From Ponticoccus alexandrii (GTDB lineage: Bacteria > Pseudomonadota > Alphaproteobacteria > Rhodobacterales > Rhodobacteraceae), in contig NZ_CP047166.1 in the NCBI RefSeq assembly GCF_016806125.1, positions 2,604,001-2,668,000 of the forward strand: DNA of 64,000 nucleotides, read 5' to 3'. Positions 56,348 to 64,000 of this stretch are shown here, in pieces. How positions within the stretch are numbered: position 1 is the first letter of the stretch; every line of letters starts with the position of its first letter. Under the pieces are notes generated by a model that worked only from the letters and a program-made list of their open reading frames with translations, searched no databases and was not told the DNA's origin. A program made the position numbers and the translations under genes.

Positions 56348-56555
56348 CGGCTCCTCCTTGGCTTTGTCGTGTCGGTTTCGGCACGGGCCGGATGCTCCGG
56401 CCTTCTTCAAGATAGAGCGCCCCCGGCCTGCGGGGGCAAGCCGGGGGCGCGCACGATCCCGTCAGACGAATTAGGGTCGCCAGACGCTTCGTGCACGGCG
56501 GGGCGGCGAAAACACCCGTTTTGCACACAACCAAGCACCGCCCCGTTCGTAGGCC

Positions 56556-57113
56556 TTACTGCTTCGGCAGCAGCACCCGGTCGATCACGTGGATCACGCC
56601 ATTCGACTGCCGCACGTCGGCGATGGTCACCGTCGCGTCGCGGCCGTTCTCGTCCGTCAGCACGATCTTGTCGCCCATCATCTTGGCCTGAAGCGTGCAG
56701 CCACCCACCGTCGGAACCGGGTGCATGCCGCCGTCATCGGCGATCATTCCGGCAATGGCGTCGGACATGGCATTGGCCGCGACGACGTGGCAGGTCAGGA
56801 TCTTGGCCAGCTGGTCTTTCGCTTCCGGGGCCATCAGCGCCTGAAGGCTTTCGTCGGCGATCATGTCGAAGGCCGCGTCGGTCGGGGCAAAGACGGTAAA
56901 CGGCCCTTCGGAGTTCAGGGTGTCCACGAGGTCGGCGGCCTTCACGGCGGCAACCAGCGTTTCGTGATCGGCTGAGTTCACCGCGTTTTCGACGATGGTC
57001 TTGTCGGCGAACATCGCCGCGCCGCCCACCATCGGGTTGTCCTGCGCCATCGCTGCACCGGCAAGGGCGGTCATCGCAAAGGCAGCGGCGCTCAGGGTCA
57101 TCGTCTTGGTCAT
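56556..57113 (-). CDS. Secreted fasciclin (FAS1) domain protein
   Basis: This 185-residue protein has a signal peptide (about residues 1-23, ending AMA) and one FAS1 domain with the H1 box TVFAPTDAAFDM and a C-terminal VIHVIDRVLLP. FAS1 domains mediate adhesion, and small bacterial ones are often periplasmic. GGGAGA lies seven bases before the ATG at 57113. It follows the XRE-cupin gene on the same strand after a 155-bp gap. Confidence 0.9.
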   Translation of the reverse strand: MTKTMTLSAAAFAMTALAGAAMAQDNPMVGGAAMFADKTIVENAVNSADHETLVAAVKAADLVDTLNSEGPFTVFAPTDAAFDMIADESLQALMAPEAKDQLAKILTCHVVAANAMSDAIAGMIADDGGMHPVPTVGGCTLQAKMMGDKIVLTDENGRDATVTIADVRQSNGVIHVIDRVLLPKQ

Positions 57114-57268
57114 CGTCTGGTCTCCCATGTGTCTGTTGTTCTCCCGTCCCTCGGGATCGGATGCAGGTACACACGGCAGCCGGACGGCCCCTGTTTCAGA
57201 AGTCTGGTCACGAGAGCGTGAGCGGGATGCCTACCTTCGATCACCCGCTTCGCGATCGAGACCGGCGC

Positions 57269-57829
57269 TCAGGCGGTAACCGAGCACAGGTAGAACTTGG
57301 CGCCCTGCCCCTTGGCCGTCAGGAACTTCACCTCGCCATGCTCGCGGTAGCGCAGGGCATCCCCCGGCCCAAGCTGGTAGGCATCACCCTCCAGTTCCAC
57401 CCTCATGTAGCCAGTCAGCATGATCAGGTGATGCTCCTGCCCGATCACTTCGGGCGCGTCCTGAATCATTTCCGTATTGGGAGTCATCCGGCATTCCAGA
57501 ACCTCCCCCGCCAGCGCCGCCGTCGCCGGAGAGACGATGCGTTTGGCCAGCCCGGTTTCCCCGTCGCGCCAGACCGCCTGATCGTCGCGGCGGATATGAG
57601 CAGCATACCCATCCTCGATCAGCGAAAAGAGGCGCGACAGCGTCATGTCATGCGCGACCGCCAGCCGCGACAGCACATCGGCCGATGGGCTGACCTCGGC
57701 GTTTTCCAGCCGCGACAGAGCCGCACGACTGACGCCGCTTGCGTTCGACAGTTGGTCCAGCGTCCAGCCACGGGCAGCGCGCAGCTCCGACAGACGCCCG
57801 GCCAGGCGGACCGTCAGGTCGCTCTTCAT
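57269..57829 (-). CDS. XRE-family transcriptional regulator with cupin domain
   Basis: The 186-residue regulator has a helix-turn-helix at about residues 9-60 (QLSNASGVSRAALSRLEN) and a C-terminal cupin sensor (about 105-186) with QEHHLIMLTGYM and LGPGDALRY. Such proteins respond to small ligands, often in catabolism or stress. GGGGGA precedes the ATG at 57829. It is divergent from the heme operon, but 374 bases away; whether it controls that operon cannot be read from sequence. Confidence 0.88.
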   Translation of the reverse strand: MKSDLTVRLAGRLSELRAARGWTLDQLSNASGVSRAALSRLENAEVSPSADVLSRLAVAHDMTLSRLFSLIEDGYAAHIRRDDQAVWRDGETGLAKRIVSPATAALAGEVLECRMTPNTEMIQDAPEVIGQEHHLIMLTGYMRVELEGDAYQLGPGDALRYREHGEVKFLTAKGQGAKFYLCSVTA

Positions 57830-58203
57830 GTCTTTCCCCCAGGGATCATTTCCCGATCCCGAGAGTAGACCGGGATTCGCGATTAAAGCAACAAAGACGC
57901 GCCTTCGTTTCGGCTCTGCACTATATTTCACTGTGGATAAACGGAAGGGTGCGACCCTCCTGCGCTCGCTCGAATCCGCTTCTGGCCTCGAAGCCGGCAA
58001 TTCGCGCGATCATCCTTTATCAGGACTGCGCCCCCCTGCCGCAGGCCCAACCCTGTTCACATCCAGCGGGCTGTTTCGACCGAGAGCCTGCAACCGCTTG
58101 CGGTCCCGCCACAATCCGATTAAATTGGTCGGATATAGTGACAAGCCAGACCCGACCGTCTTCGTGCGGGGGCAGCCATCACCTTCTGTCGCAAGGGCTC
58201 GTC
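57830..58203. promoter_or_regulatory. Divergent region between XRE-cupin gene and heme operon
   Basis: No gene is seen in these 374 bases. The heme operon promoter is probably near a TATAGT box at 58134-58139 that abuts an imperfect 17-bp dyad (ccgattaaattggtcgg, 58116-58132), a likely iron-regulator site by position. Another AT-rich spot (cactatatttcactgtgg, about 57918) may serve the regulator gene. Confidence 0.5.
58116..58132 (+). promoter_or_regulatory. Candidate operator of the hmu operon
   Basis: ccga--aa-tt--tcgg symmetry over 17 bases lies directly before a TATAGT -10-like box, about 70 bases upstream of hmuS. Matching iron-responsive sites (Irr, RirA, Fur/Mur) would need a motif search. 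Confidence 0.45.
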
Positions 58204-59259
58204 ATGACTACCGCATCCCCCCTCTCTCCTGCTGCCATCCGCAAGGCCGAAGAAGACTCTCCAAAACTGCGCGCCCGCGATCTGGCCAACCAGCTGGGCC
58301 TCTCGGAGGCGCAACTGGTTGCTGCCCGCATCGGTCAGGGCACAACCCGGATCGCCGCCCATCCCGACCGGCTGATGCCCGCCGCCGAGTTGCTGGGCGA
58401 GGTCATGGCCCTGACCCGCGTGGAGGGCTGCGTGCACGAAAAGGTCGGGCGCTATGCCAACTATCACCCCGGCCCGCACGCCGCGATGGTGCTGACCGAA
58501 GAGATCGACCTGCGGATCTTCCCCTCGCACTGGGTGCACGCCTATGCCGTCGAAACCGCCAGGGAGGACGGGCCGCCGCGCCGGTCGCTTCAGGTTTTCG
58601 ACGCCGCCGGCGATGCGGTCCACAAGATCCACATGCGCGACACCTCTGCCCATGAGGCCTGGGAAGACGTAGTCGCCGCGCTGGCCCTTCCCGATCAGTC
58701 CGAGGGGCAGACGGTCGAGCCGCGCAAACCCGTCGAGGCGGCCAGGACCAACCCCGACAAGCTGGAGATCCTGCGCGCGGAATGGACCCGGCTTACCGAC
58801 ACGCACCAGTTCCTGCGCCTGTGTTCCAAGCTGAAGATGAACCGGCTGGGCGCCTATCGCACCGCCGGAGAACCCTTCGCCCGCCCGCTGGCGCCCGAGG
58901 CGGTCAACACCATGCTGGAACGGATCCAGGCGCGCGGTGTCGAGGTGATGGTCTTCGTTGGCAACCGCGGCTGCATCCAGATCCACTCTGGCCCGATCCG
59001 CAGCCTGAAACCCATGGGGCCGTGGCAGAACGTCATGGACCCGGGCTTCAACCTGCACCTGCGGCTGGACAAGGTGGCCGAGGTCTGGATCGCAGACAAG
59101 CCGACACAGCGCGGCCCCGCCGTCTCTGTCGAGGCCTTCGACGCCGAGGGCGAGCTGATCTTCCAGATCTTCGGACGCCGGACCGATGATCGCGACTGGC
59201 GCCCCGACTGGCAGGATCTGGTCGCCGGGCTGGAAAGCCTGCGGGAGCCCGCGGAATGA
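58204..59259 (+). CDS. hmuS: Hemin-degrading factor/heme trafficking protein HmuS
   Basis: HmuS (351 residues) is a cytoplasmic heme-binding protein of the HemS/ChuS family, made of two similar halves (about residues 10-170 and 180-345). It receives imported heme and may degrade or pass it on. Phrases typical of the family are VGRYANYHPGPHAAMVL, with a possible heme ligand His, and MDPGFNLHLRLDKV in the second half. AAGGG precedes the ATG. It is the first gene of the operon and overlaps hmuT by four bases. Confidence 0.94.
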   Translation: MTTASPLSPAAIRKAEEDSPKLRARDLANQLGLSEAQLVAARIGQGTTRIAAHPDRLMPAAELLGEVMALTRVEGCVHEKVGRYANYHPGPHAAMVLTEEIDLRIFPSHWVHAYAVETAREDGPPRRSLQVFDAAGDAVHKIHMRDTSAHEAWEDVVAALALPDQSEGQTVEPRKPVEAARTNPDKLEILRAEWTRLTDTHQFLRLCSKLKMNRLGAYRTAGEPFARPLAPEAVNTMLERIQARGVEVMVFVGNRGCIQIHSGPIRSLKPMGPWQNVMDPGFNLHLRLDKVAEVWIADKPTQRGPAVSVEAFDAEGELIFQIFGRRTDDRDWRPDWQDLVAGLESLREPAE

Positions 59260-60140
59260 CCCGGCCCTCTGCCTTCACGGGATTTGCCGGGGTCATGACC
59301 GCCGCGCTTGGTGGCCTTGCCGCCTGGGCCGTGGCCGCGCAGGGTGTGCCCCAAGACGAGGCCGACGTGCTGTCGATCGGCGGCGCGGTCACCGAAGTCG
59401 TCGTGGCGCTGGATCAGGGCCACCGGCTGCGCGCCCGCGACAGCACCTCGACCTATCCGCCCGAGGTCACCGGCCTGCCGGACGTGGGTTACATGCGCGC
59501 CCTGTCGCCCGAGGGCGTGTTGTCGGTGGGCGCCTCGCTGATCCTTGCCGAAGAGGGCGCCGGCCCGGCCGAAACGCTGGAGGTGATCCGCGCCGCCGAG
59601 GTGGATCTTGTCGCGGTGCCCGAGGGGCTGACCCCCGATGCGATCCTGCACAAGATCGAGGTGATCGGAACGGCGCTTGGCGTGCCCGACCGGGCCAAGG
59701 CGCTGGCGGCAGAGGTCGGCGCGGCGCTGGAGGAGGCGATGCAGGACGCCGACCGCCCCGAGGCAGAGCGCAAGCGCGTGCTCTTCGTGCTGAGCACGCA
59801 GGGCGGCAAGATCAATGCCGCCGGTCAGGGCACCGGCGCCGATGCGATCATCCGCATGGCCGGGGGCATCAATGCGCTTCAGGGCGTCGAGGGATACAAG
59901 CAGATCGGCGACGAGGCCGTGGGCCTTGCCGCGCCCGATGTGATCCTGACGATGCAGCGCGGCGGCAACCACGACATCACCGCCGAGGCGCTCTTTGCCA
60001 TGCCCGCGATGCGCCTGACCCCGGCGGCAGAGGCAAGTGCACTGGTCAAGATGGACGGCCTGCTGCTGCTGGGCTTCGGCCCGCGCACCGCCGAGGCGGT
60101 CACGGCGCTGAACCACGCGCTTTACGGGCAGGACGGCTAG
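59256..60140 (+). CDS. hmuT: Periplasmic hemin-binding protein HmuT
   Basis: HmuT (294 residues) binds heme in the periplasm and hands it to HmuUV. A signal peptide (about residues 1-28) precedes the cluster A-2/helical-backbone fold: VLSIGGAVTEVVVALDQGHRL opens the domain and GQGTGADAIIRMAGG lies in the middle. The ligand tyrosine is probably in STYPPEV. The ATG is coupled to hmuS (ATGA, 59256-59259). Confidence 0.93.
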   Translation: MTRPSAFTGFAGVMTAALGGLAAWAVAAQGVPQDEADVLSIGGAVTEVVVALDQGHRLRARDSTSTYPPEVTGLPDVGYMRALSPEGVLSVGASLILAEEGAGPAETLEVIRAAEVDLVAVPEGLTPDAILHKIEVIGTALGVPDRAKALAAEVGAALEEAMQDADRPEAERKRVLFVLSTQGGKINAAGQGTGADAIIRMAGGINALQGVEGYKQIGDEAVGLAAPDVILTMQRGGNHDITAEALFAMPAMRLTPAAEASALVKMDGLLLLGFGPRTAEAVTALNHALYGQDG

Positions 60141-60143
60141 GCC

Positions 60144-61214
60144 TTGGCAGTTCTCGACGACAGTTCTGCCGCGCTTGCCGGGGACCGGCTGCGCCGCGCC
60201 CGCCGGTTGCACGGGCCGCTGGCGATGCTTCTGGTGGCTTCGGCTCTGCTCAGCCTTCAGGTCGGGGCGACCGATGTGACGGTGACGACGCTGGCCGCCA
60301 AGCTGGCCGCTGCCGAGCCGCTGACCCGCATCGAGCGCGTCGTCTTCTTCGACATCCGCCTGCCGCGCCTTGCCATGGGCGCGCTGGTGGGCGCCGCGCT
60401 GGCGGTGTCGGGCGCGGTGATGCAGGGCCTCTTCCGCAATCCGCTGGCCGATCCCGGCATCGTCGGTGTCGGCGCGGGCGCGGGCCTCGGCGCGATCCTT
60501 GCCATCGTGCTGGGCGCGCTGCTGCCGCCCGCGCTTCTGTCGATGACCGGCAATGCGCTGGTGCCGCTGGCCGCCTTCCTTGGCGGCTGGGCCACGACGC
60601 TGCTGCTGTACCGGGTCGCCACGCGCCACGGGCGGACCTCTGTCGCAACCATGCTGCTGGCGGGCATCGCGCTGGGGGCGCTGGCGGGCGCGCTCTCGGG
60701 CATCCTTGTCTACATGGCCAACGACCAGCAGCTGCGCGACCTGACCTTCTGGGGCCTCGGGTCGCTGGCCGGGGCAAGCTGGGCCAAGGCCCTGGCCGCC
60801 GCGCCGCTGATCCTGCTGTCGGGCATCGCCGCCATGGCGTTGGGGCGCGGGTTGAACGGGCTGGCGATGGGAGAGGCCACCGCCGCCCATATCGGCATCG
60901 ACGTGCAGCGCGTGAAGGCCGTGGCGATCCTGTCGGTCGCGGGCGCCACCGGCGCCGCCGTGGCGGTCTCGGGCGGGATCGGCTTTGTCGGGATCGTCGT
61001 GCCGCATCTGCTGCGGCTGGCCTCGGGTCCGGATCACCGCACGCTTCTGCCGAATGCCGCGCTGCTGGGCGCCAGCCTGCTGATCCTTGCCGATGTCATC
61101 GCCCGCGTGATCATCGCCCCCGCCGAGATGCCCATCGGCATCGTCACCGCAGTTCTGGGCGCCCCGGTCTTCCTGTGGATCCTGCTGCGCCGCCGCGGGC
61201 TGGCCCTGTCATGA
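60144..61214 (+). CDS. hmuU: Hemin ABC permease HmuU
   Basis: HmuU (356 residues) is a FecCD-type permease with about ten spans. Family landmarks are RLPRLAMGALVGAALAVSGAVMQGLFRNPLADP-type text (seen as ALVGAALAVSG and FRNPLADPGIVG) and the late GGIGFVGIVVPHLLR. The start is TTG at 60144, three bases after the hmuT stop. The stop overlaps hmuV by four bases. Confidence 0.94.
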   Translation: MAVLDDSSAALAGDRLRRARRLHGPLAMLLVASALLSLQVGATDVTVTTLAAKLAAAEPLTRIERVVFFDIRLPRLAMGALVGAALAVSGAVMQGLFRNPLADPGIVGVGAGAGLGAILAIVLGALLPPALLSMTGNALVPLAAFLGGWATTLLLYRVATRHGRTSVATMLLAGIALGALAGALSGILVYMANDQQLRDLTFWGLGSLAGASWAKALAAAPLILLSGIAAMALGRGLNGLAMGEATAAHIGIDVQRVKAVAILSVAGATGAAVAVSGGIGFVGIVVPHLLRLASGPDHRTLLPNAALLGASLLILADVIARVIIAPAEMPIGIVTAVLGAPVFLWILLRRRGLALS

Positions 61215-61996
61215 CCACGCTGGAGGCCCGCGATATCTCTGTCCACTACGGCGACACGCTGGCGCTGGAGGCGGTCACGCTGACCGCCCACGCAGGCGAT
61301 GTGACCGCCATCGTCGGGCCGAACGGTTCCGGCAAGTCGACGCTTCTGGGCGCCATCACCGGCACCCTGCCCCATGACGGCACCGTCCATCTGAACGGTG
61401 CCGAGACCGCGACGCAGAAACCATGGCAGCTTGCGGCGCAGCGCGCCGTGATGCCGCAGGCGACCCGCCTCGCCTTCCCGTTCACCGCGCTCGAAGTCGT
61501 GCGCATGGGGTTGCAGGCGGGCACCTCGGGCGAGCGGTCAGAGGTGCCGATGCAGGCCCTGGCCCGCGTCGGCATGGCCCAGCACGCCCACCGCGCCTAT
61601 CAGGAGCTTTCGGGCGGCGAGGCGCAGCGCGTGACGCTGGCCCGCGTGCTGGCGCAGGTCTGGCGGCCCGTGGACCACGGCCAGCCGCGCTGGATGCTGC
61701 TGGACGAACCGGTTGCCAGCCTCGACATCGCGCACCAGTTGCAGGTGATGCAGATCGCCCGCGAGTTCGCCCGCGCCGGGGGCGGCGTGCTGGCGGTCAT
61801 GCACGATCTCAACCTGACCGCGCTGTACGCCGACCGCGTCGCGGTGCTGTCCGGGGGCCGGCTGCTGGCCATCGGCACGCCTGCCGAGGTGCTCACCGAT
61901 ACCACCCTGTCGCGGGCCTATGGCTGCGCGCTCCGGGTTTCCACCCTGCCCGCTCCGGGCGTACCCTTCATCCTGCCCCATGCCGCCTCGGCCTGA
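61211..61996 (+). CDS. hmuV: Hemin ABC ATPase HmuV
   Basis: HmuV (261 residues) powers heme import. Walker A is GPNGSGKST near residues 36-44, the signature is LSGGEAQRV, and Walker B ends in WMLLDEPVASLD. The order S-T-U-V matches the standard hmu operon, and the ATG overlaps the hmuU stop. Confidence 0.95.
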   Translation: MTTLEARDISVHYGDTLALEAVTLTAHAGDVTAIVGPNGSGKSTLLGAITGTLPHDGTVHLNGAETATQKPWQLAAQRAVMPQATRLAFPFTALEVVRMGLQAGTSGERSEVPMQALARVGMAQHAHRAYQELSGGEAQRVTLARVLAQVWRPVDHGQPRWMLLDEPVASLDIAHQLQVMQIAREFARAGGGVLAVMHDLNLTALYADRVAVLSGGRLLAIGTPAEVLTDTTLSRAYGCALRVSTLPAPGVPFILPHAASA

Positions 61997-62026
61997 AGGC
62001 CCCGTGCCAACCAAAGGAAGACCCCC

Positions 62027-62353
62027 ATGTACCTTGCCATGAACCGCTTCACTGTCCCGCTTGAAAACGCCGCCGAGTTCGAGAAACTCTGGCTGTCGCG
62101 CGAAAGCCGCCTGCACGAGCTCGACGGCTTCGTCTCTTTCCACATGCTCAAGGGGCCCGAGGAAGAGGGGCGGATTCTCTATGCCTCGCACACTGTCTGG
62201 CAGACAGAAGAGCACTTCCGCGCGTGGACCCGCAGCGACGCCTTCCGCGCCTCCCATGCCTGCGCCGGGCAAAACCGCAAGCTGCACGAAGGCACCCCGC
62301 GCTTCGAAGGCTTCCGCGCGATCCAGGAAATCGCGGCAACGCAGGACGCCTGA
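62027..62353 (+). CDS. Heme-degrading monooxygenase, IsdG/HmuQ-like
   Basis: This 108-residue ABM-fold protein has the three catalytic residues of IsdG-type heme oxygenases at the right places: Asn6, Trp67 and His77, within MNRFTV and FRAWTRSDAFRASH. It would open heme and free iron in the cytoplasm. AAGGA lies before the ATG, 30 bases after hmuV. With HmuS it completes uptake and breakdown in one transcript. Confidence 0.92.
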   Translation: MYLAMNRFTVPLENAAEFEKLWLSRESRLHELDGFVSFHMLKGPEEEGRILYASHTVWQTEEHFRAWTRSDAFRASHACAGQNRKLHEGTPRFEGFRAIQEIAATQDA

Positions 62354-62385
62354 CCGGCGCGCTCCCGGGCGCCATCTGGACACCG

Positions 62386-62412
62386 CCCGATAAGTTGATA
62401 AAACTTATCGGG
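62386..62412. promoter_or_regulatory. Perfect 11-bp inverted repeat before the exb genes
   Basis: cccgataagtt/aacttatcggg with spacer gataa lies 33 bases after the heme oxygenase gene and 89 bases before the next start. AT-rich arms, no T-run, and position before the ExbBD genes favour an operator over a terminator. Confidence 0.6.
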
Positions 62413-62500
62413 TATCGACACTCCCGTTCAGCCAAGGATCCGACCGGACCCCAGCCAGACGCGCAACGCTTTGAAGTTTGCACGACAAAAGGCTGGACCC

Positions 62501-62944
62501 ATGACCATGCGACACCCGGGCAAGAGCGCACGCGCGCTGCTTGCCGCAACCCTTCTGGCCCCCGCCATCGCCACGGCGCAGGACGCACAGGGGCAGAACG
62601 TCACGCTCGAACTCAACGCCGTCGAGCAGGTGGACGAGGCCTGCCGCATCAGCTTCCTGATCCAGAACGGCCATGACACCGACATCGCGCAGGCGGTCTA
62701 CGAGGCGGTGCTTTTCGACACCGAGGGCCGGGTCGACCGCATGACCCTGTTCGATTTCGGCGCCCTGCCCGCCGCCCGCCCCCGGGTGCGGCAGTTCGTG
62801 GTGCCCGGCATGGCCTGCGCGGCACTGGGGCGGCTGCTGATCAACGGCGCCGACACCTGCGCGGGCGAAGGCGTAGCCCAGGATGCCTGCGTCAAGGATC
62901 TGACCCTGCGCAGCCGCGCCGAAGGCGTCGAGGTGATGGGATGA
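62501..62944 (+). CDS. Small periplasmic protein upstream of exbB, function unknown
   Basis: The 147-residue product has a signal peptide (about residues 1-27, ending ATAQ) and a mature part of about 120 residues with four cysteines. I do not recognise the family. It is coupled to exbB by an ATGA overlap (62941-62944), so it may assist the ExbBD motor or bind an iron or heme ligand; that is inference. I chose the ATG at 62501 because it directly precedes the signal peptide. Confidence 0.72.
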   Translation: MTMRHPGKSARALLAATLLAPAIATAQDAQGQNVTLELNAVEQVDEACRISFLIQNGHDTDIAQAVYEAVLFDTEGRVDRMTLFDFGALPAARPRVRQFVVPGMACAALGRLLINGADTCAGEGVAQDACVKDLTLRSRAEGVEVMG

Positions 62945-63588
62945 TCGAGACCCTGCGTGACGCGCTGCTGCGCCTTTACGATCTCGGCGGTCCCGTCGTC
63001 CTGCTGCTCTGCGGCCTCTCGGTCGTGGTGCTGACGGTGGTTCTCTACAAGCTCTGGCAGTTCTCGGCGGCAGGCGTCGGGCGACACAAGGCCCTGCAAG
63101 AGGCGGTGGACCACTGGGACGCGGGCCAGCGCGCCGAGGCGCGCCAGGCGCTCGACCGCTCGCGCAGCTACCTGCGCCCGGTGCTGGCCATGGCGCTGGA
63201 CGGCCAAGCCGATGCCGCGCGGCTGGACGCCGAGGCCGAGACCCGCTTCGCCAAGCTGGAACGTGGCTTTCGCGTGCTCGATTCCATCGCGCAGCTGGCG
63301 CCGCTTCTGGGCCTCTTCGGCACCGTGCTCGGGATGATCGCCGCCTTCCAGGCCCTGCAAGAGGCCGGAAGCCAGGTCGATCCCTCGATCCTCGCGGGCG
63401 GCATCTGGGTGGCGCTGATGACCACCGCCGTGGGCCTTGCGGTCGCCATGCCGACCGCCGTGGTGCTGGCCTGGTTCGAGGCCCGGATGGACGCCGAGCG
63501 CGTGCTGGCGCAACGCGCCCTGCATACCGTGCTGTCGCCCACCGGCCGCACCGCCGAGGCGCCCCTGCCCGGGGCCGTCCATGCGTAA
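62941..63588 (+). CDS. exbB: Biopolymer transport proton channel subunit ExbB
   Basis: ExbB (215 residues) forms the pentameric channel of the TonB motor. There are three spans: about residues 18-38, and two near 120-140 and 158-178. The MotA/TolQ/ExbB core reads APLLGLFGTVLGMIAAF and GGIWVALMTTAVGLAVAMP. Together with ExbD it energises TonB-dependent heme receptors. It overlaps exbD by eight bases. Confidence 0.93.
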   Translation: MIETLRDALLRLYDLGGPVVLLLCGLSVVVLTVVLYKLWQFSAAGVGRHKALQEAVDHWDAGQRAEARQALDRSRSYLRPVLAMALDGQADAARLDAEAETRFAKLERGFRVLDSIAQLAPLLGLFGTVLGMIAAFQALQEAGSQVDPSILAGGIWVALMTTAVGLAVAMPTAVVLAWFEARMDAERVLAQRALHTVLSPTGRTAEAPLPGAVHA

Positions 63589-63967
63589 GCGGACCCGCCG
63601 CCGCAGGCTGTCGATGACGTCGCTGATCGACGTCATCTTCCTTCTGCTGCTGTTCTTCATGCTGTCCTCGACCTTCAGCAAATTCGCCGAGGTCGACCTT
63701 ACCGCCGCCGGGTCCGGGGCGACCCCCACCACCGACGCGCGCCCCATGTTCCTGTCGCTTGCCCCCGACAGCCTGCGCCTGAACGGCACGGACCACCCGC
63801 TCGAGGCGCTGGCCGCGGTACTGGCCGCCGAGAAGGGCGGCACCGAGACGCCGCTGCCCGTCATCGTGGCGCTCGGCGAGGGCGTGACCGCGCAGCGCCT
63901 GACCGATGTGCTTGCCATCCTGCGCAGCCAGCCCGGCCTCGCCGTCACAGTCCTGGGGACGTCATGA
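63581..63967 (+). CDS. exbD: Biopolymer transport protein ExbD
   Basis: ExbD (128 residues) has a very basic start (RKRTRRRRLSM), then SLIDVIFLLLLFFMLSS with the proton-carrying Asp in the membrane, and a periplasmic domain. It is coupled to the preceding and following genes by overlaps (63581-63588 and 63964-63967). Confidence 0.93.
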   Translation: MRKRTRRRRLSMTSLIDVIFLLLLFFMLSSTFSKFAEVDLTAAGSGATPTTDARPMFLSLAPDSLRLNGTDHPLEALAAVLAAEKGGTETPLPVIVALGEGVTAQRLTDVLAILRSQPGLAVTVLGTS

Positions 63968-64000
63968 ACCGCAAACCCCGCCGCGCCTCGGCAGAGAACA
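63964..64000 (+). CDS. Start of a further gene, second ExbD or TonB likely
   Basis: Only twelve codons are inside the window (MNRKPRRASAEN). The ATG overlaps the exbD stop by four bases, so the gene belongs to the same operon. A basic cytoplasmic tail fits either an ExbD-type subunit or TonB, both of which occur here in related operons. The identity is a guess from position. Confidence 0.5.
   Translation, partial: MNRKPRRASAEN

Overview
The window is a 64-kb piece of a GC-rich (roughly two-thirds G+C) alphaproteobacterial chromosome. Gene content and order point to a marine Rhodobacteraceae (Roseobacter-group) bacterium: yajC-secD-secF running into an Mth938-like gene and ccmABCDG, a DUF6314 protein, a DUF3422 protein, hmuSTUV, an orphan fliG, and dispersed 'cttctttggtc...aaaatacctcgggg' repeats. 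I saw no tRNA, rRNA, prophage, insertion sequence or CRISPR array. Coding density is high and most genes are core or housekeeping.

Layout. 1-6833: the 5' part of an ArgE-type M20 deacetylase, then a peptide ABC importer split over a divergent promoter region (fused double ATPase on minus; binding protein and two permeases on plus). 6996-16421: DUF1697, a YeeE/YedE sulfur transporter, DUF3422, DUF6314, a small membrane protein, purB with a tiny secreted protein behind it, a single-domain response regulator, fliG, and an LpxL-like acyltransferase. 16747-23184: DUF1223, acnA, a Tat-exported vanadium-haloperoxidase/PAP2-type enzyme, a TM2 protein and a 44-residue secreted peptide. 23266-30297 (all minus): yajC-secD-secF-tauE/safE-like-Mth938-like-ccmA-B-C-D-G, coupling Sec export with cytochrome c maturation. 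30505-33915: trypsin-like protease, serS, a TspO-like membrane protein, a small secreted protein. 34091-37731 (minus): YfgM-like, bamB, der. 38055-43951: an RND efflux pair whose adaptor has an extraordinarily regular, very long coiled coil. 44099-48561: a 25-codon membrane peptide, DUF2256, a small membrane protein, pepN, an SDR enzyme and a probably frameshifted membrane protein. 48688-55498: acyltransferase, lytic transglycosylase, a large unknown, gatB, two coupled tiny membrane proteins, bolA and a J-domain protein. 55892-57829 (minus): msrB, a fasciclin protein and an XRE-cupin regulator. 58204-64000: hmuS-hmuT-hmuU-hmuV, an IsdG-like heme monooxygenase, a small periplasmic protein, exbB, exbD and the start of one more gene, together a heme uptake, energisation and degradation locus.

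The items I consider most worth following are: (1) the RND adaptor, with ten prolines spaced exactly 14 residues apart in one helical arm and about 22 consecutive heptads in the other, next to an oversized permease with an extra hydrophobic pair; (2) an unannotatable-by-length 25-residue single-span peptide with a strong ribosome binding site; (3) an LpxL-like acyltransferase whose HX4D/E acid is isoleucine; (4) a dispersed hairpin-forming repeat family; and (5) several perfect palindromes at promoters or gene ends, including ones before acnA and before the exb genes.
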